The notes under the pieces were generated by a model. That model made no database searches. It was not told where the DNA came from and saw nothing but the letters and a program-made list of their open reading frames with translations. The translations under genes were made by a program, and so were the position numbers. From assembly GCA_945883625.1 (NCBI GenBank), contig CAMCXW010000011.1, positions 1-56,812 on the forward strand: a stretch of DNA of 56,812 nt, given 5' to 3'. Origin of the DNA: Spirosoma fluviale. GTDB taxonomy: Bacteria > Bacteroidota > Bacteroidia > Cytophagales > Spirosomataceae. Of the stretch, positions 1-8,824 are shown piece after piece. The number at the start of each line of letters is the position of its first letter. Position 1 is the stretch's first letter.

Positions 1-1008
1 GATATTTTAGTTTGCCGTACGGAGCATCCGCTTCCACAAGAAATGAAAAGGAAAATAGGTCTTTTTTGTAATGTGAGCGAACAAGATGTAATTGAAGCTA
101 GAGATGCCGAAACAATCTATGATGTACCAATGTTGATGCAACAACAACGTTTAGACAGCCGCGTTTTATATAAACTTGATATTTATAATGACACGGATAG
201 TAATTTAACGGCATGGACTAAATTTTTAGATAAATTAAAAAATCCCAAATTCGAAATAACAGTAGGATTAATTGGTAAATACGTAGAGCTAAAAGATTCG
301 TACAAATCGATTGCTGAAGCATTTATTCATGCGGGTGTAGCCAATGAAATAAAGGTAAATGTCAAATGGATATCTTCAGAAAGTATGGAGGATATCGATG
401 TGGCAGATGTTTTAACAGGTTTAGATGGAATATTAGTTGCTCCAGGATTTGGAGAACGCGGCATTTTAGGTAAAATAAACGCAGTCAAATATGCACGTGA
501 AAATAAAATACCATTCTTAGGAATTTGTTTGGGAATGCAATGTGCCGTTATTGAGTTTGCGCGTAATGTTATAGGTTTAGAAGCTGCACATTCATTTGAA
601 ATGAATCCAGAAACAAATTATCCAGTCATTGATTTAATGAAATCGCAAAAAGATGTTTCAGAAAAAGGAGGAACTATGCGATTAGGATCTTATCCATGTA
701 AAATTGAAAAAGGTACGATGGCCTTTAAAATTTATGGAAAGACTTCAATTCAAGAAAGACACCGTCACCGTTATGAATTTAACAATGACTATTTAACTCA
801 ATTTAATCAAGCTGGCATGGTCACTTCAGGCATTAATCCTGAATCAGAACTTGTTGAAATCATCGAACTACCCAATCATCCATTTTATGTAGGAGTTCAG
901 TTCCATCCTGAATACAAATCAACAGTTGAGGCACCATCGCCTATTTTTGTGCAATTTATTAAGGCTGCGTACCAGCATGCAGTTCCATTTATCAAAAATT
1001 CAAAATAA
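1..1008 (+). CDS. pyrG: CTP synthase, C-terminal part (cut by window start)
   Basis: CTP synthase makes CTP from UTP, ATP and glutamine in the cytoplasm. The reading frame is open from base 1, so the gene starts upstream; 335 residues are visible and about 205 are missing compared with the usual 535-545. The visible part holds the end of the synthetase domain (DILVCRTEHPL, then GLFCNV) and the whole class I glutamine amidotransferase domain: nucleophile Cys in GICLGMQC and the His-Glu pair in VQFHPEYKS. An ATG at 43 is internal and not the true start. Three bases separate its stop from yidC, which suggests one transcript running through to the glycosyltransferase at 4112. The truncation is caused by the window edge, not by a mutation. 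Confidence 0.97.
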   Translation, partial: DILVCRTEHPLPQEMKRKIGLFCNVSEQDVIEARDAETIYDVPMLMQQQRLDSRVLYKLDIYNDTDSNLTAWTKFLDKLKNPKFEITVGLIGKYVELKDSYKSIAEAFIHAGVANEIKVNVKWISSESMEDIDVADVLTGLDGILVAPGFGERGILGKINAVKYARENKIPFLGICLGMQCAVIEFARNVIGLEAAHSFEMNPETNYPVIDLMKSQKDVSEKGGTMRLGSYPCKIEKGTMAFKIYGKTSIQERHRHRYEFNNDYLTQFNQAGMVTSGINPESELVEIIELPNHPFYVGVQFHPEYKSTVEAPSPIFVQFIKAAYQHAVPFIKNSK

Positions 1009-1011
1009 TTT

Positions 1012-2820
1012 ATGGATAAGAATTCAATATCCGGTATCGTCTTAATTATGGCCATGTTACTTGGCTATCAATATTTTTTTGCACCTGTGGAACCGGTTCC
1101 AACAGAACAAGTAGCTAAAAAAGCTAATGTAGTTAAACCAAAAGCTAACATTGTCGTAACACCCCCAACTGCACCAGATCCTACTGCACAAATCAAGGAG
1201 CGTTTTCTAAAGTTAGAAAACAAGAATATGGTAGTAACGCTCTCAAATTACGGCGGTAAAATTAAATCAGTAACGTTAAAGAATTACCGTAGCTACGCAA
1301 ATTACAACTCGGGTAAAAGTGAAGGAATTCAGATGTTTGATGCAAGCAAAGATCAATTTGATGTAGAGATCCCATCTGGAAATACAAAAATTAAACTGAA
1401 TGCTTTAATCTACGATGTTCAAGAGAATAAAGGCAATGTTGTGTTTACAAGTACATTAGCAACCGGCCAGAAAATTAGTCAAACGTATAATTTAGGGGAA
1501 GAAAATTTTGAACTCGATTATTCAATTGATGCGAAAAATGCAGCTAGCGTAATCACAGGGGCTGATTACACGATTCATTGGAAAGAAAATCTAGTTCAAA
1601 ATGAAAAAGATATTAATGAAGAACGCAAAGCCACAATCAATTATTTATTGACTGAAGATGAGGAGTTTGATAATTTATCTGAAAATCCGAGTGGAATAGA
1701 AACGGACAATTTAATAAAGCCAACTCAATGGATTTCATTTAAGAAAAAGTATTTCTTAACAGGTCTAATACCACAGGGTTTTGAATTTAAAAAAGCAGAT
1801 TTAATCAGCACGCCCAATCTGACTGATTCTTTACATTTAAAGACATTAGACGCTACGTTAACAGCATCAACACAGGATCTAATCCAAGGCAAATCAAATT
1901 ATAAGTTTTACTTTGGACCAAATGATTATTCTATAATAAAAACCGTCGCTCCTTCTTTTGGAAAAAACGTCAAGCTGAGCTATGACTTTTTATTGCCGCT
2001 CACAAAGTACATATTCGTACCTCTGTTTGATTTCTTAGAGAGTATCGTGTCAAATTATGGATTACTAATCATCTTATTGGTTCTAATCATTAAAACGGCT
2101 TTACTACCATTAACATACAAATCATATGTTTCGATGGCTAAGACGCGTATTTTAGCTCCTGAAATAGCAGCCATCAAAGAGAAGATTGGTGATGATCCAG
2201 CACGCGTCCAACAAGAAACCATGAAACTTTATGGGGAAGTTGGCGTAAATCCATTAAGTGGCTGCGTACCCGTTTTAGCTACTATGCCCGTATTAATGGC
2301 CGTATTTATGCTATTCCCTAACTTAATCAATCTTCGTCAAGAATCCTTCCTTTGGGCAAATGACTTATCTACATTCGATTCTATTTTAACGCTGCCATTT
2401 GCCATTCCATTTTATGGAACTCACGTGAGTTTATTTTGCTTGCTAATGACAGCATCTCAATTAGCGTATGGATATTATAATAATCAAATAACGCCTGATC
2501 AACCTGGCCAACCGATTAACATGAAAATGATGGCATACATTACGCCTGTCATCTTTATGTTTGTGATGAATTCATTCTCTGCAGGATTAAGTTTCTATTA
2601 TTTTGTATCTAATTTAGTGACGATAGGTCAGCAATTAGCCATTCGTTATTTTGTTAATGAAGACAAGATCAAAGAATTATTAGATGCTAATCGTGTAAAA
2701 ATTGCGGCAAGTGGTGGAGCAAAGAAATCTCGTTTTTCTCAATACCTTCAAACGCAATTGAAGACGATGGAAGAACAACAAAAAGCAACAGCCACACAAA
2801 AGAAACCTAAGAAAAAATAA
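1012..2820 (+). CDS. yidC: membrane protein insertase YidC
   Basis: YidC inserts and folds inner-membrane proteins, alone or with SecYEG. The 602-residue protein has the Gram-negative architecture: an N-terminal membrane anchor (about residues 5-24), a large periplasmic beta-sandwich domain (about 30-330), then the five-helix 60KD_IMP core (about 340-550, including KTALLPLTYKSY and the GCVPVLATMPVLMA segment). The tail is Lys-rich and ends KKPKKK, as is common for ribosome contact. The stop codon overlaps the hemL start by one base (TAATG), implying translational coupling. Position inside a pyrG-hemL transcript is unlike the rpmH-rnpA-yidC order of proteobacteria, but Bacteroidota often separate these genes. 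Confidence 0.97.
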   Translation: MDKNSISGIVLIMAMLLGYQYFFAPVEPVPTEQVAKKANVVKPKANIVVTPPTAPDPTAQIKERFLKLENKNMVVTLSNYGGKIKSVTLKNYRSYANYNSGKSEGIQMFDASKDQFDVEIPSGNTKIKLNALIYDVQENKGNVVFTSTLATGQKISQTYNLGEENFELDYSIDAKNAASVITGADYTIHWKENLVQNEKDINEERKATINYLLTEDEEFDNLSENPSGIETDNLIKPTQWISFKKKYFLTGLIPQGFEFKKADLISTPNLTDSLHLKTLDATLTASTQDLIQGKSNYKFYFGPNDYSIIKTVAPSFGKNVKLSYDFLLPLTKYIFVPLFDFLESIVSNYGLLIILLVLIIKTALLPLTYKSYVSMAKTRILAPEIAAIKEKIGDDPARVQQETMKLYGEVGVNPLSGCVPVLATMPVLMAVFMLFPNLINLRQESFLWANDLSTFDSILTLPFAIPFYGTHVSLFCLLMTASQLAYGYYNNQITPDQPGQPINMKMMAYITPVIFMFVMNSFSAGLSFYYFVSNLVTIGQQLAIRYFVNEDKIKELLDANRVKIAASGGAKKSRFSQYLQTQLKTMEEQQKATATQKKPKKK

Positions 2821-4109
2821 TGGGTATATTAAGTTCAAGCTACTTTGAAAAAGCAAAAACTTTAATTCCAGGTGGGGTTAATTCACCTGTTCGTGCATTT
2901 AAATCAGTTGGTGGTACTCCCATTTTTATGCAATCGGCAAAAGGAGCCTATTTACACGACGTAGATGGCAATTCATACATTGATTTAATCGGTTCATGGG
3001 GTCCAATGCTATTTGGCCAAGCACATCCTGTTATTGAAAATGCAGTTAGAGAAGCTCTTTCGGATGGATTTTCATTCGGTGCACCTACTTACAAAGAAGT
3101 ACTAATCGCTGAAAAAATTTGTTCCATGGTGCCATCCATTGAAATGGTACGCTTAGTAAGTTCTGGAACCGAAGCCACTATGGCAGCCATTAGATTGGCA
3201 CGCGCATACACAAAACGCGATAAAATCATCAAGTTTGAAGGCTGCTATCATGGTCATGGGGATTCATTTTTAATTGCTGCAGGTAGTGGCGTAGCTACAC
3301 TTGGGACACCAGATAGTCCTGGTGTAACAGCATCAACAGCAAAAGATACATTGACAGCAGTTTATAATAACTTAAATTCTTTACAGAATTTATTCGAAGC
3401 AAATCTAAACCAAGTCGCAGCGGTTATTATTGAACCCGTGGTGGGCAATATGGGATTAGTTACTCCAAAAGAAGGTTATTTAGCTGGCGTTCGTAAGCTA
3501 TGTGATCAATACGGAGCTTTATTAATATTCGATGAAGTGATGACAGGCTTTCGCTTATCGCCAAGTGGGTACCAAGGAATATGCAACGTTTCACCAGATA
3601 TAACTACTTTTGGTAAGATCATAGGCGGAGGATTACCCGTAGGTGCTTATGGTGGTCGTTCAGAAATAATGAATATGATTGCACCGTCAGGACCGGTATA
3701 TCAGGCAGGAACCTTGAGCGGAAATCCACTTGCAACCACTGCAGGTTTGGCGATGCTAAACCACATAACGGATAACTTAGACGTGTACGATAGGTTAGCC
3801 GCTAAAGGGAATAGATTAAAACAAGGAATTCGATCTCAATTAGATTCGTTAGGTTTATCCTATACAATCAATCAAATCGGCTCTATGTTCACTTTGTTTT
3901 TCACAGAACAAGCGGTAAATAATTTTTCGGATGCCAAAACTTCCGACACCGCACTGTATGGAAAATACTTCCATGGTATGCTTGAACGAGGCATCTACTT
4001 ACCTCCCTCCCAATATGAATCTTGGTTTATTTCAGATGCAATTCAGGAAGAAGAATTGGCTAAAATTCTTCAGGCTAGCGAAGAAACACTCCTACAGATG
4101 TTCGCTTAA
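2820..4109 (+). CDS. hemL: glutamate-1-semialdehyde 2,1-aminomutase
   Basis: HemL converts glutamate-1-semialdehyde to 5-aminolevulinate, the C5-pathway entry to heme and other tetrapyrroles; it is a cytoplasmic PLP enzyme. The 429-residue length is normal. The class III aminotransferase fold is clear: N-terminal PGGVNSPVRAF, the SSGTEATMAAIRLAR segment, the YHGHGD motif, the DEVMTGFR aspartate that contacts PLP, and the PLP lysine in TFGKIIGGGLPVGAYGG. Start ATG overlaps the yidC stop by one base. The following glycosyltransferase starts two bases after the stop. Confidence 0.97.
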   Translation: MGILSSSYFEKAKTLIPGGVNSPVRAFKSVGGTPIFMQSAKGAYLHDVDGNSYIDLIGSWGPMLFGQAHPVIENAVREALSDGFSFGAPTYKEVLIAEKICSMVPSIEMVRLVSSGTEATMAAIRLARAYTKRDKIIKFEGCYHGHGDSFLIAAGSGVATLGTPDSPGVTASTAKDTLTAVYNNLNSLQNLFEANLNQVAAVIIEPVVGNMGLVTPKEGYLAGVRKLCDQYGALLIFDEVMTGFRLSPSGYQGICNVSPDITTFGKIIGGGLPVGAYGGRSEIMNMIAPSGPVYQAGTLSGNPLATTAGLAMLNHITDNLDVYDRLAAKGNRLKQGIRSQLDSLGLSYTINQIGSMFTLFFTEQAVNNFSDAKTSDTALYGKYFHGMLERGIYLPPSQYESWFISDAIQEEELAKILQASEETLLQMFA

Positions 4110-4111
4110 CC

Positions 4112-5086
4112 ATGTTATTCAGCATCATCATACCCGTATACAATCGTCCACAGGAACTTGATGAATTATTGGCTTGTGTAGCCCAACAATCCTACACAAA
4201 TTTTGAAGTGTTGGTCATTGAAGATGGAAGTGTTGATAAAGCTGACCTCGTCGTTAAAAAGTATGCCAAATCTTTACAAATCAACTATTTCTTCAAAGAA
4301 AACGGCGGGCAAGGTTTTGCACGTAATTACGCTTTTGAACGTGCTAAAGGTGATTTTTTCATTATACTGGATTCAGATGCATTAATTGAGCCAACCTATT
4401 TAGAAGAAGTAAAAAAAGGTATAGAGAATCAGCAATTAGATCTCTTTGGTGGACCTGATAAAGACCATGTAAGCTTCACTGCAACGCAAAAGGCAATCAG
4501 CTTTGCCATGACCAGTTTATTCACCACAGGTGGAATTCGTGGTAAAGCAAAAAACATAGGTGGTCAATTCCATCCACGAAGCTTTAATATGGGTATCTCG
4601 AGAAAAGTTTGGGAGGCAACAAAAGGTTTTGTTATTACACGCATGGGTGAAGACATTGAATTCAGCATACGTTGTATAGCTTTAGGATTCAAGTCAGGCT
4701 TACTACCAGAAGCGTTTATCTATCATAAAAGAAGAACTAGTTTCAAGCAATTCTACAAACAAATTCATTTCTTTGGAAGAGCCAGGATTAATATCAGTCG
4801 GTTTTTCCCGAAAGAACTTAAATGGGTTCACTTCTTCCCTGCTTGTTACTTTATTTATTTTTGGAATACTGTTGTTCTAAATATACTAATTCCTCCAATT
4901 GGGAATTTACTCTTTATGGGATTACTGGTTTATTGGATAGCCATCTTTTTAGATGCTTTAAAACAGACAAAGAGTATACAGATTAGTCTATTAGGATTGA
5001 TTGCGGCCAACATACAATTGCTAGCTTACGGTCAAGGATTTATCGAAGAAGGTATCAAAAAAATTACCAATACTTCCCAGCCATAA
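4112..5086 (+). CDS. family 2 glycosyltransferase
   Basis: This is a GT-A fold glycosyltransferase of family GT2, transferring a sugar from a nucleotide donor to an unknown acceptor, probably an envelope glycan. The N-terminus reads FSIIIPVYNRP, followed by the VIEDGS strand, a DSD metal-binding motif at about residues 87-89 and a GEDIEF acceptor-site motif near 179. After residue 230 there are two or three hydrophobic segments that probably anchor it to the inner membrane. It is the last gene of the pyrG-yidC-hemL run and its 3' end overlaps the convergent hldD gene by 23 bases, leaving no room for a separate terminator. The neighbouring heptose epimerase makes a role in LPS or glycoconjugate synthesis plausible, but that is inference. 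Confidence 0.9.
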   Translation: MLFSIIIPVYNRPQELDELLACVAQQSYTNFEVLVIEDGSVDKADLVVKKYAKSLQINYFFKENGGQGFARNYAFERAKGDFFIILDSDALIEPTYLEEVKKGIENQQLDLFGGPDKDHVSFTATQKAISFAMTSLFTTGGIRGKAKNIGGQFHPRSFNMGISRKVWEATKGFVITRMGEDIEFSIRCIALGFKSGLLPEAFIYHKRRTSFKQFYKQIHFFGRARINISRFFPKELKWVHFFPACYFIYFWNTVVLNILIPPIGNLLFMGLLVYWIAIFLDALKQTKSIQISLLGLIAANIQLLAYGQGFIEEGIKKITNTSQP

Positions 5087-6029
5087 GGTAATTCTGAACA
5101 TAATCTTTTACACCTTCTTCTAAGGTATAAAACGCTTCATCATATCCAATGGAGCGCAATTTAGACATATTGGCTTCCGTAAAATACTGATACGTATCTC
5201 GAATGTCCAAAGGAGTATCTATGTAATTAATTTGTACAGGCTTATTCATTGCCACAAATGTGGATGTACCTAACGCATTAAATGAGCGAGCAATACCGGT
5301 ACCTAAATTATATATACCAGAATTTTTACGGTGCTCCATTAAAAAGACACAAACGTCAATCAAATCTTTCACGTAAATAAAATCTCTCATTTGTTCTCCA
5401 TCAGCATAATCAATTTTATGTGATTTAAACAAACGAAGACTACCATTTGATGTGATTTGATTAAAAGCATGCCAAATAACGGAAGCCATACGTCCTTTAT
5501 GATATTCATTCGGACCATACACATTGAAAAACTTCAATCCAGCCCAAAAAAATGGCTTTTCCTCTTGCTGTAACGCCCAGATATCAAAGTCATTTTTTGA
5601 ATCTCCATAGGGATTTAAAGGTTTTAACTTAAAAAGTTCGGCTTCATTATCATCATAACCATATTCACCTAATCCATATGTCGCCGCAGAAGAAGCATAA
5701 ACCAAAGGAATTTGATAATCAATACACTTCTGCCAAACCATTTTAGAATAGTTGACATTTAATTCATCAAAAATTGACTTATCAAATTCAGTAGTATCTG
5801 TACGTGCGCCAATGTGGAAGAAAAATTCAACTTCACGGTAGTTGGCATCAAGCCAACTAGACAGCTGAGTTCGTTCCACACGTTCTTTAATTTGCTTCCC
5901 TTCTAAATTCTTATTCTTTTCAGGATATGAAAAATCGTCAACAGCGATGATGTAGTTAAAATTCAATTCGTTTAATCGAGCGATTAAACAACTTCCAATA
6001 AATCCAGCTGCACCAGTTACAATGATCAT
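5064..6029 (-). CDS. hldD: ADP-L-glycero-D-manno-heptose-6-epimerase
   Basis: HldD (RfaD) epimerises ADP-D-glycero-manno-heptose to the L-glycero form used in the LPS inner core. The 321-residue protein is an extended short-chain dehydrogenase: NAD(P)-binding TGAAGFIG at 5-12, a YASSAATYG strand near 111-119, and the catalytic Tyr141-x3-Lys145 in YGDSK. The substrate-domain segment KFFNVYGPNEYHKGRMASV fits the HldD family closely. It lies convergent to the preceding glycosyltransferase and diverges from the pterin synthase at 6145. A perfect -7 element lies 18 bases upstream of the start codon. Confidence 0.93.
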   Translation of the reverse strand: MIIVTGAAGFIGSCLIARLNELNFNYIIAVDDFSYPEKNKNLEGKQIKERVERTQLSSWLDANYREVEFFFHIGARTDTTEFDKSIFDELNVNYSKMVWQKCIDYQIPLVYASSAATYGLGEYGYDDNEAELFKLKPLNPYGDSKNDFDIWALQQEEKPFFWAGLKFFNVYGPNEYHKGRMASVIWHAFNQITSNGSLRLFKSHKIDYADGEQMRDFIYVKDLIDVCVFLMEHRKNSGIYNLGTGIARSFNALGTSTFVAMNKPVQINYIDTPLDIRDTYQYFTEANMSKLRSIGYDEAFYTLEEGVKDYVQNYLMAGKYW

Positions 6030-6046
6030 AGAAACGTATTAAAAAA

Positions 6047-6054
6047 CAAATTTA
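6047..6054 (-). promoter_or_regulatory. -7 element of hldD
   Basis: TAAATTTG on the minus strand matches the Bacteroidota -7 consensus TAnnTTTG exactly and sits 18-25 bases upstream of the hldD start. No TTG at the expected -33 spacing is visible, so only half of the promoter is supported. Confidence 0.45.
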
Positions 6055-6076
6055 CATATATTCTAAATAGCTTTTG

Positions 6077-6084
6077 TACCTTTG
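6077..6084 (+). promoter_or_regulatory. -7 element of the pterin synthase-lpxB operon
   Basis: TACCTTTG matches TAnnTTTG exactly, about 60 bases upstream of the ATG at 6145. It lies back to back with the hldD -7 element on the other strand, 22 bases away. The -33 region is poor (TTTA at 6051-6054, spacing 22). Confidence 0.45.
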
Positions 6085-6144
6085 TGAAATATTTGGATTG
6101 TCTGCTATTGTTTTCCCAGACATCCTTCACACAAACTGAAAACA

Positions 6145-6567
6145 ATGGTATACGTTATCCGAAAGGAACATTTCAACGCCGCTCATCGCCTATTTAATCC
6201 AGCTTGGAGCGAAGAAAAAAATCAAGAAGTTTTTGGACTATGTGCGAATAACAATTGGCATGGGCATAACTTTGAATTAATTGTTACGGTCAAAGGGAAG
6301 CCGAATGTAGATACTGGTTTCGCATTTGATTTAAAACAATTAGGAGACATTATAAAAGAAAAAATAATAGATAAGGTCGACCACAAAAATCTAAATTTAG
6401 ATGTGGATTTTATGCACGGCAAACTAGCTAGTTGTGAAATACTCATAATGGAATTCTGGAAAATATTAGCACCTGCAATTACGTCTGTATCTGAATCAGC
6501 TCAATTACATAAATTACACCTGATCGAAACAAATAAAAATTCCGTTGAATATTACGGTGAAGCCTAA
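6145..6567 (+). CDS. 6-pyruvoyl-tetrahydropterin synthase / QueD family
   Basis: Members of this family act on 7,8-dihydroneopterin triphosphate, producing 6-pyruvoyl-tetrahydropterin (biopterin route) or 6-carboxy-tetrahydropterin (queuosine route). The 140-residue protein has the zinc histidines His14 (AAHRL), His39 and His41 (HGH) and the catalytic Cys33. The spacing is C-x5-HGH, as in animal PTPS, rather than C-x3-HGH as in E. coli QueD. The segments VDHKNLN and IETNKNSVEYYG also resemble the animal enzyme. Automatic pipelines would probably call it 6-carboxytetrahydropterin synthase; I favour a PTPS-type activity but cannot prove it. The lpxB ATG follows its stop codon directly, so the two are co-transcribed. 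Confidence 0.85.
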   Translation: MVYVIRKEHFNAAHRLFNPAWSEEKNQEVFGLCANNNWHGHNFELIVTVKGKPNVDTGFAFDLKQLGDIIKEKIIDKVDHKNLNLDVDFMHGKLASCEILIMEFWKILAPAITSVSESAQLHKLHLIETNKNSVEYYGEA

Positions 6568-7665
6568 ATGAAATACTTTATTTTAGCAGGAGAAAAATCA
6601 GGAGATTTACACGGATCAAATTTAATCCGCGAAATTAAACTTATTGATCCAAATGCTATCATAAAAGGTTGGGGCGGCGATTACATGAAGAATCAAGGAG
6701 CTGAAATTCTTATTCATCACACCGAATTGGCCATTATGGGCTTATTAGGAGTCATTCAAAATTTGAATAAACTAAAAGGCCTTTTTTCTAAATTTGGAAA
6801 TCAAATTTCTGCGTTTAAACCAGACACGGTTATCTTTATTGATTATGGTGGATTCAATCTTAAAGCTGCACGAATTGCCAAAATTAAAGGATTTCATACC
6901 CAATTTTATATTGCTCCAAAAGTATGGGCTTGGAATAAGGGACGTATCGAAGATATTAAAAAGTGGGTTGACCAATTATACGTTATATTCCCATTTGAAG
7001 AAATAATGTTCCACGAAAGAGGCATCTCTACGCATTATGTTGGAAATCCACTCCAAGATTCAGTAGCCCAGTTTCAAGCACAAAATTCACCAACTGATTG
7101 GAATCACCCTCTACCATTTGTTGCCTTACTTCCAGGAAGCAGAAAACAAGAAATAAAAGCTGCCATTCCTATATTTAAAAAGCTAGTAGCAGATAACCCA
7201 CAAACGAATTTCCTTATTGCCGGCGTTAGTGAGTGGAGTGAATTAATCAAACAATCAGGGTTAACCTATATCCTCGACGACACGTATCGCACTTTATCAA
7301 AAGCTAAAGCGGCTATCGTCACATCTGGAACCGCCACATTGGAAACAGCCCTTCTCAAAATACCTCAAATAGTCGTATACAAGACAGATTGGTTATTTTA
7401 TTCTTTAGCTAAACTACTGGTAAAGGTTAAATATATCTCTCTAATTAATATAATTTTAAACCGAAAAGCAGTACCTGAACTGATTCAAACTGCGTTTTCT
7501 AGTGAACATATATCCGAACATCTCACACCACTACTTGTGGATAATGATCCAACTAGATTAAAACAAATAAGGGACTACGAGGATTTACAGGAAATTATTG
7601 GCACCGAAGGCGCTTCTAAAAAAACAGCCGAACTGATTGTGCATTATACACGATCAGCTAAATAA
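6568..7665 (+). CDS. lpxB: lipid-A-disaccharide synthase
   Basis: LpxB joins UDP-2,3-diacylglucosamine and lipid X to form the lipid A disaccharide at the inner face of the inner membrane (family GT19). The 365-residue length is usual. Diagnostic segments are AGEKSGDLHGSNLI at the N-terminus, IDYGGFNLK, APKVWAWNKGR and the LPGSRKQEI motif. Start is fixed by the preceding stop (6565-6567) with zero spacing. The 3' end overlaps the convergent acyltransferase gene by 22 bases. Confidence 0.96.
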   Translation: MKYFILAGEKSGDLHGSNLIREIKLIDPNAIIKGWGGDYMKNQGAEILIHHTELAIMGLLGVIQNLNKLKGLFSKFGNQISAFKPDTVIFIDYGGFNLKAARIAKIKGFHTQFYIAPKVWAWNKGRIEDIKKWVDQLYVIFPFEEIMFHERGISTHYVGNPLQDSVAQFQAQNSPTDWNHPLPFVALLPGSRKQEIKAAIPIFKKLVADNPQTNFLIAGVSEWSELIKQSGLTYILDDTYRTLSKAKAAIVTSGTATLETALLKIPQIVVYKTDWLFYSLAKLLVKVKYISLINIILNRKAVPELIQTAFSSEHISEHLTPLLVDNDPTRLKQIRDYEDLQEIIGTEGASKKTAELIVHYTRSAK

Positions 7666-8213
7666 TTCAAAATCCATGATTTTTGAACACCAGGAATCGT
7701 TTGATAATACTCAGCGATGACAAGCTTATCCTTTTCAAAATCGCCAGTTGGCATATAAGGTTCACGAATTCGAATTTCCTTATTTACATAATCAAAGCCA
7801 ATCATTACGATTGGTACATTTGCTTGCACTGCGATATAATAAAATCCAGTTTTTAAAGATTCTACATTTTTACGTGTACCCTCTGGGGCTAAAACAGCAT
7901 GAAATGTGTCTTTAGAATTATAAATGTCTACTATGGAGCCAACAAGATTAGTATTTCGCGAACGGTCTACGGGATAACCTCCGAGCCAACGAAAAATACT
8001 GCCCTTAAAACCATCAAATAATTCTTTTTTACCCCAAAAATAAATGGGCATATTCATCATAGAACGAGCCCCTAGGCCTACAGGAAAGTCTTTCCAAGTT
8101 GCATGCGGACAAACAATTGTCAAACTTTTAGCGAGATGTCTAGGTACATTTCCTACTACCTTCCAACCGGTAGCCTGAAACAAAAAATCAAATAGCGGTG
8201 ATTTAATTAACAT
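7644..8213 (-). CDS. PlsC-like 1-acyl-glycerophosphate acyltransferase family protein
   Basis: This 189-residue protein belongs to the lysophospholipid acyltransferase superfamily. It shows the catalytic H-x4-D motif at His37-Asp42 (PHATWKD), a GYPVDRS segment corresponding to motif II/III, and the EGTR motif (APEGTRKN). It has no N-terminal membrane helix, so it is a minimal form, likely acting at the cytoplasmic face of the inner membrane. The substrate is unknown. Its start lies inside the end of the upstream HAD phosphatase gene (11-base overlap), so the two are probably translated together. Both ends therefore overlap neighbours. Confidence 0.85.
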   Translation of the reverse strand: MLIKSPLFDFLFQATGWKVVGNVPRHLAKSLTIVCPHATWKDFPVGLGARSMMNMPIYFWGKKELFDGFKGSIFRWLGGYPVDRSRNTNLVGSIVDIYNSKDTFHAVLAPEGTRKNVESLKTGFYYIAVQANVPIVMIGFDYVNKEIRIREPYMPTGDFEKDKLVIAEYYQTIPGVQKSWILNYLADRV

Positions 8214-8820
8214 ACTGTTGTAAATGATTTCTGATTTGTGAAAAAGAATTGATTGGGTCTATTAAGACTGCATCCCATCCAAATTCCAGTGCCGACTGCA
8301 CATTAAATTTATTATCATCGAAAAATACAATACGCTTATTTTGCAATTGGTTTGAAACAATGACTTGTTGGTATATTTCTTTATCTGGCTTTGAAACACC
8401 CATTTCATAGGATAAATGGACAAAATCGAATAATGAAAACAAAGAATCGTTCTGCAAAAACAAATGTGAATGAATACGACTTGTATTACTTAGCAAATAA
8501 ACTGGAAAATTAGATTTCACTTCTTGCAAAAGAGAAACAACACCGACAGGAAACTCAAGCAAAAGAGCAGAAAATGCAAAATCGAATTCACTATCCGTAC
8601 ATTCTAACTGAAATCGAGCACGTAAACGATCTCTAAATTCACTACACGTTTCTAAGCCAGATTCATATGGAACCCATAAACCTTCAGTTTCCGTAATGTA
8701 TTGTACCTCTTGAGCAGAAAAATTCTCCGTGAACCTAGCAAAGGCAGAATAAGTTAATTCTAAATTTATTGGTAATAATACATTACCTAAATCAAAAACA
8801 ACAGCTATGTTGGAACCCAT
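8203..8820 (-). CDS. HAD-superfamily phosphatase, YihX-like
   Basis: A 205-residue haloacid dehalogenase-type hydrolase. Motif I reads VFDLGNVL with nucleophile Asp10; the usual second Asp is replaced by Gly, which is normal for the YihX/epoxide-hydrolase N-terminal subgroup. Motif II is LLSNTSRIHSH, followed by the conserved Lys in MGVSKPD and motif IV FFDDNKFNV. E. coli YihX dephosphorylates alpha-D-glucose 1-phosphate; the substrate here is not known. The start codon lies four bases from the accA stop, so it is the middle of an accA-HAD-acyltransferase unit on the minus strand. Confidence 0.88.
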   Translation of the reverse strand: MGSNIAVVFDLGNVLLPINLELTYSAFARFTENFSAQEVQYITETEGLWVPYESGLETCSEFRDRLRARFQLECTDSEFDFAFSALLLEFPVGVVSLLQEVKSNFPVYLLSNTSRIHSHLFLQNDSLFSLFDFVHLSYEMGVSKPDKEIYQQVIVSNQLQNKRIVFFDDNKFNVQSALEFGWDAVLIDPINSFSQIRNHLQQYVN

Positions 8821-8824
8821 CAGC

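Noticed and set aside
1-1008. Truncated pyrG as a pseudogene
   Set aside because: The frame is open from the first base and the sequence joins the known interior of CTP synthase; the cut is only the window edge.
8203-8820. HAD phosphatase lacking the second motif I aspartate as inactive
   Set aside because: The D-x-G-N-V form is normal for YihX-like enzymes; all other motifs are intact.
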